The notes under the pieces were generated by a model, which worked only from the letters and a program-made list of their open reading frames with translations, was not told the DNA's origin and made no database searches. Shown piece after piece: positions 27,757-32,316 of a stretch of 32,316 bases of DNA. The DNA is taken from assembly GCA_946413985.1 (NCBI GenBank), contig CAMKMS010000011.1:1-32316 (forward strand), in the 5' to 3' direction. This stretch comes from an uncultured Mycoplasmatota bacterium. GTDB lineage: Bacteria; Bacillota_I; Bacilli_A; RF39; UBA660. Made by a program: the position numbers and the translations under genes. Within the stretch, counting starts at the first letter, position 1; every line of letters begins with the position of its first letter.

Positions 27757-28041
27757 ATGGAAGTATTACAAATCATAATTTATGTATTATTGATTATACT
27801 AATAGCAGTAGCAATTGTTATAGGAATTAAATTAATAGGAACTCTTAATAAGGTAGATGCTTTAGTTGATGATGTAAATTCTAAAGTTAAAACATTAGAT
27901 AGAGTATTTGAAATTATTGATTCTTTTAATAATAAAATGTCGTTAATTGGAGATTCTGTTATAGGATTTGTAAGTGGCGGAATAAAAAGATTATTCAAAG
28001 ATAGAAAAAAAGATAACTATGAGGAAGAGGAGGAAGAGTAG
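27757..28041 (+). CDS. DUF948-like membrane protein
   Basis: N-terminal TM then LNKVDALVDDVNSKVKTLDRVFEIIDSFNNKM. Confidence 0.65.
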   Translation: MEVLQIIIYVLLIILIAVAIVIGIKLIGTLNKVDALVDDVNSKVKTLDRVFEIIDSFNNKMSLIGDSVIGFVSGGIKRLFKDRKKDNYEEEEEE

Positions 28042-28043
28042 TT

Positions 28044-28454
28044 ATGAGAAAAGGTGGATTAGCAAAATTTTTAGGAGGATTAGCTGTAGGCGCTGGACTT
28101 GGAATTCTATTTGCACCTGATAAGGGAGAAAATACTAGAAAAATACTTGCAAAAAAGTTAGAGGAATTAGTAAAAAAGGCAAAGGAAATTGATGTTGAAG
28201 AAGTAAAAGATCAAATTCTTTATAAGGTTCAAGAATTACAAGCACAATTATCTGATTTAGATAAAGAAAAAGTAAAAGAAATTGCTGTTAAAAAAGCTAA
28301 TCAAATTAAGGAAAAAGCTGAAGAACTTTACAAATATGCTATTGAAAAGGGAACACCTGTTGTTGAAAAAGCAACAGATGATGTAAGACGTCAAGCATTA
28401 AAAGTTGTTAAAGATTTAGAAGCATCATTAAATAAAAAAGAAAGTAAAAAATAG
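28044..28454 (+). CDS. YtxH domain protein
   Basis: FLGGLAVGAGLGILFAPDKGENTRKILAKKLEEL. Confidence 0.85.
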   Translation: MRKGGLAKFLGGLAVGAGLGILFAPDKGENTRKILAKKLEELVKKAKEIDVEEVKDQILYKVQELQAQLSDLDKEKVKEIAVKKANQIKEKAEELYKYAIEKGTPVVEKATDDVRRQALKVVKDLEASLNKKESKK

Positions 28455-28478
28455 GTTATTATTATAACCTTTTTTATT
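28453..28478 (+). terminator. Rho-independent terminator
   Basis: AGGTTAT-tat-ATAACCTTTTTTATTT. Confidence 0.75.
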
Positions 28479-28506
28479 TGACTTTAATAATTAATTTTGT
28501 TAAAAT
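28478..28506 (+). promoter_or_regulatory. Promoter of the T-box/proS transcript
   Basis: TTGACT - 17 nt - TAAAAT with TG-n extension. Confidence 0.75.
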
Positions 28507-28520
28507 CTTTATGTAAATGT

Positions 28521-28706
28521 TGAAGGAATATTAATGAGTATTTTATTATAGAGAACTTGTGGCTGGTGGAAACAAGTATAAATTTTATTAATTCCTACCT
28601 TCTTAATACAGATGATTAATAATCATCCGGATAATACCGTTATATAAAAAGAGATAATTTAAGGATGGTACCGTCTATTTGACTCCTTGTACTATCCTTT
28701 TTATTT
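28521..28706 (+). promoter_or_regulatory. T-box leader, predicted proline (CCU) specifier
   Basis: Stem I base GAAGG/CCTTC (28522-28526/28598-28602), AGTA, GTGGCTGGTGGAAAC, specifier CCT followed by A at 28594-28596, T-box AAGGATGGTACCGT (28661-28674), terminator 28661-28670/28690-28699 + T tract. Confidence 0.9.
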
Positions 28707-28717
28707 GGAGGAAAGAT

Positions 28718-30139
28718 ATGAAAAATGATGAAATTACGTTAAGAAGCGAAGATTTTGCTAAATGGTATACTGATGTTGTTAGTGCTGCAAAATTATCAAG
28801 TTATTCTAGTGTTAAGGGCTGTACAGTTTTAGAACCAAATGGATATGCTATATGGGAACGTATGCAAAGTATTCTTGATTCAATGTTTAAGAAAAGTGGA
28901 CATCAAAATGTATATATGCCTGTTTTAATACCTGAAAATTTGCTTAAAAAGGAAGGCGAATTAATAAATGGTTTTGCCCCTGAATGTGCTTGGATTACTG
29001 AGGGAGGTAAAAACACATTAGAAGAAAGATACGCTTTTCGTCCTACAAGTGAAACACTATTTAGTGATTATTATAGTAAAAATGTTAAAACATATAGAGA
29101 TTTACCAAAATTATATAATCAATGGTGTAATGTAATTAGATGGGAGAAAGAAACAAGGCCTTTTCTTAGAAGTCGTGAGTTTTTATGGCAAGAAGGTCAT
29201 ACAGCTCATTCAACAAGTGAAGAAGCAGAAGCAGAAACACATAGAATGTTAGATACATATAAAGAATTCTTTGAAAAATATTTAGCAATTCCTGTAATAA
29301 CTGGTAAAAAAACTGAAAAAGAAAAATTTGCTGGAGCAGAGTATACTTTAACAATTGAAGCATTAATGCAAAATGGAGTTAGTCTTCAATCTGCAACAAG
29401 TCATTATTTTGGTCAAAAGTTTTCTCGTGCATATAATATAAAATTTGTTAATAAGGATAATGAATTTGATTATGCTTATCAAACATCTTGGGGCTCATCA
29501 ACTAGAATGATAGGTGCATTGATTATGGCTCATTCAGATGATAGGGGACTTGTATTACCTCCTAAAATAGCTCCAAAGCAAGTAGTAATAATACCAGTTA
29601 AAAATGATGAAAAATTAATTAGTATTTGTGAACATATTAGCGAATCACTTGAATCAAAAGGTATTATTTCATACATAGATTATAGTGATAAGAGTGCAGG
29701 ATATAAATTTGCTGAAGCTGAAGTTAATGGTATTCCAATTAGAATAGAAGTTGGTCTAAGGGATTTAGAAAGAAATGAAATTACATTAGTAAGACGTGAT
29801 AATTTAGAAAAACAAACAATAAATCTTAATGATGTAATTAATGCTGTTATGCAACAATTAGATAAAATGCAAGAAGATATGTATAATAAAGCATTAAATA
29901 ATCTTAATGAAAAAACATATAACGCAAAAAATCTAGATGAAGTAAAAGAAATAATGGAAAATCATCCTGGTTTTGTTAATGCATATTGGTGTGGAAATGA
30001 AGAATGTGAATTAAAAATGAAAGAAATAAAAGGAACAAAATCAAGATGCATTATTGAATCAGAAGATTATGAAGAAGAAAAATGTGTAGTATGTAACAAA
30101 AAAGCTAAACATAAAGTTGTATGGGGAATCCAATATTAA
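28718..30139 (+). CDS. proS: Prolyl-tRNA synthetase, archaeal/eukaryotic-type architecture (no insertion domain seen)
   Basis: FRPTSETLF, WEKETRPFLRSREFLWQEGHTAH, SHYFGQKFSRAYNI, TSWGSSTRMIGALIMAHSDDRGLVLPP; C-terminal Cys motifs CGNEEC and CVVCNK; ATG 28718 after ggagga (track TTG 28679 lies in the T-box terminator). Confidence 0.95.
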   Translation: MKNDEITLRSEDFAKWYTDVVSAAKLSSYSSVKGCTVLEPNGYAIWERMQSILDSMFKKSGHQNVYMPVLIPENLLKKEGELINGFAPECAWITEGGKNTLEERYAFRPTSETLFSDYYSKNVKTYRDLPKLYNQWCNVIRWEKETRPFLRSREFLWQEGHTAHSTSEEAEAETHRMLDTYKEFFEKYLAIPVITGKKTEKEKFAGAEYTLTIEALMQNGVSLQSATSHYFGQKFSRAYNIKFVNKDNEFDYAYQTSWGSSTRMIGALIMAHSDDRGLVLPPKIAPKQVVIIPVKNDEKLISICEHISESLESKGIISYIDYSDKSAGYKFAEAEVNGIPIRIEVGLRDLERNEITLVRRDNLEKQTINLNDVINAVMQQLDKMQEDMYNKALNNLNEKTYNAKNLDEVKEIMENHPGFVNAYWCGNEECELKMKEIKGTKSRCIIESEDYEEEKCVVCNKKAKHKVVWGIQY

Positions 30140-30140
30140 A

Positions 30141-30166
30141 AAGCAATTAAAATGCTTTTTTTATTT
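30141..30166 (+). terminator. Rho-independent terminator
   Basis: AAAGCA-attaaaa-TGCTTTTTTT after proS. Confidence 0.75.
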
Positions 30167-30208
30167 GGTCAAATTTGATATAATTATAATTGAGAGAGTA
30201 GTGGTAAT

Positions 30209-32316
30209 ATGAAAAAAAGAATAGTATTTTTATTTTTGTTAATGATAGTTATATTTGTACCAAGAATATATGCTGCTTGTGAAGAAGGAAGTTATAAAGT
30301 CACATATAATGCAAATGGTGGTACAGGTGCTTCTTCACCAACTTGTGTAACACACACATTATCAAGTATAAAGCCAACAAGAAGTGGTTATAAGTTTTTA
30401 GGATGGACTACTAGTAAGAATTCTACTGAAGTTTTATATTATCCTTCTGGAGAAATAGAATTAACAAGAAATATAACTTTATATGCAGTATGGAGCAAAG
30501 GATATAAAATAACATATGATCCTGTCGGCGGAAGTGTTAAGTCAGATACAAAAACAGTATATCCTAAAACTATTTATGGTTCTCTTTTGACACCCACTAG
30601 AAAAGGATTTGAATTTTTAGGATGGTTTACTCAAAAAAGTGGTGGAGATCAAATTGTAAAAACTACAATGGTAACTAATACAAAACCCCACACTTTATAT
30701 GCTCATTGGAAAAAAATAAAATACACTATAAATTATGAATTAAATGGTGGAACAATTAGTGAAGCAAATAAGGAATACTATTATGTTACTACTTCAACAT
30801 TTGAATTAAATAATCCAACTAAGAAAGGTTATAGATTCTTAGGATGGTATACAGATAGTAAATATAAAAATAAAATAGAGTACGTTTATAAAGGAACAAC
30901 TGGAAATAAAACATTATATGCAAGATGGACACCAATAAAATATTCAATTTATTACTATGGAAATGGAAATACAAGTGGAAGTACTGAAGATCAAATTGGA
31001 TTAAAATATAATAAAACATACGTATTAAATGCAAATGGATTTAAAAAAAAAGGATATGTATTTGGTGGATGGAATACTAAAAAAGATGCAACAGGAAAGA
31101 GTTATGTAAATAAACAAGAAATTAAGAATTTAACTGCTTCTAATGGAAAAATAATAAAACTATTTGCCATTTGGAAGAGAAAAGAATATACAATAACATA
31201 TGTTTTAAATGGAGGAGTTAATCCAGAAGATGCACCAACAGTTTATACATTAGATGATAGTTTTACTTTAAAAACACCAACAAGAGATGGATATAAATTT
31301 TTAGGATGGTATAGTGATGAAGATTTTACTAATAGAGTAACTAGAATTGAAGAAGGAACAAAAGGAAATAAAACTTTTTATGCAAAATGGAAATTTGACG
31401 CATATAGAATAACTTATGTTTTAAATGGTGGAGTAAATCCAGATGATGCAATCAGTACATATAAAATTGGTGATGAATTTGATTTACCATTACCAACAAA
31501 AAAAGGATACTCTTTTAAAGGATGGTATTTAGATCAAAACTTTACTAATAGAATTAATAGTATTGGAAGCACAGATACTGGAAATAAGACTGTTTATGCA
31601 AAATGGGAAATAATAAATTACAATATTAATTATGTATTAAATGGTGGAGTAAATCCAGATGGTGTAAAAATCACTTATACAGTTAATGATAATTTTAATT
31701 TGATAAATCCTACAAAAGATGGCAATGTATTTTTAGGATGGTATACAGATCAAGAATTTGAAAATGAAATAACTAATATTACACCTGGACATATAGGCGA
31801 TATAACTTTATATGCACAATGGGAAGCGATAGTTGTTTATAATATTACATATAATTTGTATGGTGGAGTAAATCCAGATGATGCACCTGCCACTTATATT
31901 AAGAGTGATGAAATAATTTTACCAACTCCAACTAAAATAGGGTATACATTTAAAGGTTGGTATACAGAAAGTACATTTACTAATCTAGTTACTACAATAC
32001 CAAGAAAGAGTTCTGGAGATATAACTTTTTATGCTAAGTGGGAAATAATTACATATGCAATTACTTATAATTTAAATGGAGGAACTAATCCAAGTAGTGC
32101 ACCAACAACTTATAATGTAAGTGAGACTATTACATTACCAACACCAACAAAAACAGGATATACATTTAATGGCTGGTATACAGAAAGTACATTTACAAAT
32201 AAAGTAACAAATATTGATTCTGGAACAACTGGAAATAAAACGTTCTATGCAAAATGGACAATTATAAATTACAATATTACATATAATTTAAATGGAGGAA
32301 CAAATCCAAGTAGTGC
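30209..32316 (+). CDS. InlB B-repeat (Listeria-Bacteroides repeat) surface protein, truncated at window edge
   Basis: Signal MKKRIVFLFLLMIVIFVPRIYA then repeated YxITYxLNGG...P..GYxFxGWYT...T.YAxW units; open to edge so missing from ORF track. Confidence 0.93.
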   Translation, partial: MKKRIVFLFLLMIVIFVPRIYAACEEGSYKVTYNANGGTGASSPTCVTHTLSSIKPTRSGYKFLGWTTSKNSTEVLYYPSGEIELTRNITLYAVWSKGYKITYDPVGGSVKSDTKTVYPKTIYGSLLTPTRKGFEFLGWFTQKSGGDQIVKTTMVTNTKPHTLYAHWKKIKYTINYELNGGTISEANKEYYYVTTSTFELNNPTKKGYRFLGWYTDSKYKNKIEYVYKGTTGNKTLYARWTPIKYSIYYYGNGNTSGSTEDQIGLKYNKTYVLNANGFKKKGYVFGGWNTKKDATGKSYVNKQEIKNLTASNGKIIKLFAIWKRKEYTITYVLNGGVNPEDAPTVYTLDDSFTLKTPTRDGYKFLGWYSDEDFTNRVTRIEEGTKGNKTFYAKWKFDAYRITYVLNGGVNPDDAISTYKIGDEFDLPLPTKKGYSFKGWYLDQNFTNRINSIGSTDTGNKTVYAKWEIINYNINYVLNGGVNPDGVKITYTVNDNFNLINPTKDGNVFLGWYTDQEFENEITNITPGHIGDITLYAQWEAIVVYNITYNLYGGVNPDDAPATYIKSDEIILPTPTKIGYTFKGWYTESTFTNLVTTIPRKSSGDITFYAKWEIITYAITYNLNGGTNPSSAPTTYNVSETITLPTPTKTGYTFNGWYTESTFTNKVTNIDSGTTGNKTFYAKWTIINYNITYNLNGGTNPSS
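30290..32316 (+). repeat. At least nine complete InlB B-type repeats plus a truncated tenth
   Basis: Successive units opening YKVTYNANGG, YKITYDPVGG, YTINYELNGG, YSIYYYGNGN, YTITYVLNGGVNPED, YRITYVLNGGVNPDD, YNINYVLNGGVNPDG, YNITYNLYGGVNPDD, YAITYNLNGGTNPSS, YNITYNLNGGTNPSS. Confidence 0.9.

Noticed and set aside
28679-28717. TTG-initiated extension of proS
   Set aside because: Lies in the T-box terminator loop and 3' arm; ATG 28718 has a good RBS.

Overview
The window is AT-rich, low-GC Gram-positive-like (Bacillota/Mollicutes-related) chromosomal DNA with dense, short operons. I saw no rRNA, tRNA, CRISPR array, IS element or phage module. Recognisable genes: DUF2284-like metal-binding protein, two Nudix hydrolases, a stand-alone Ada-type Zn domain, an ABC-2 exporter pair, a CYTH protein, a Ham1-like NTP pyrophosphatase, a 4'-phosphopantetheinyl transferase, VanW, an orphan DltA-like/DltC-like adenylation-carrier pair followed by a stand-alone E2/CAT-fold acyltransferase, GNATs around a possible ADP-ribosyltransferase-like protein, a 17-Cys metallothionein-like miniprotein, an HD-domain protein, an HtrA-like protease, a divergent vWA + helical regulator-like pair, a VirB2-like/phosphodiester-glycosidase fusion, a SpoVB/MurJ-like flippase, a sugar-transfer-type ATP-grasp protein, a 1375-aa secreted repeat protein, trmB, a lipoprotein, DUF948 and YtxH proteins, a proline T-box leader with proS, and the 5' part of a large InlB B-repeat surface protein that runs off the right edge (absent from the ORF track because it has no stop). 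Best candidates for something undescribed: (1) the PPTase/VanW/DltA-like/DltC-like/E2-like locus; (2) the vWA + helical-protein divergent pair; (3) a candidate ~100-nt minus-strand structured RNA at about 20941-21039 with its own extended -10 promoter and terminator; (4) the GNAT/ART-like/Nudix/GNAT operon. All homology calls come from reading motifs by eye; no searches were run.
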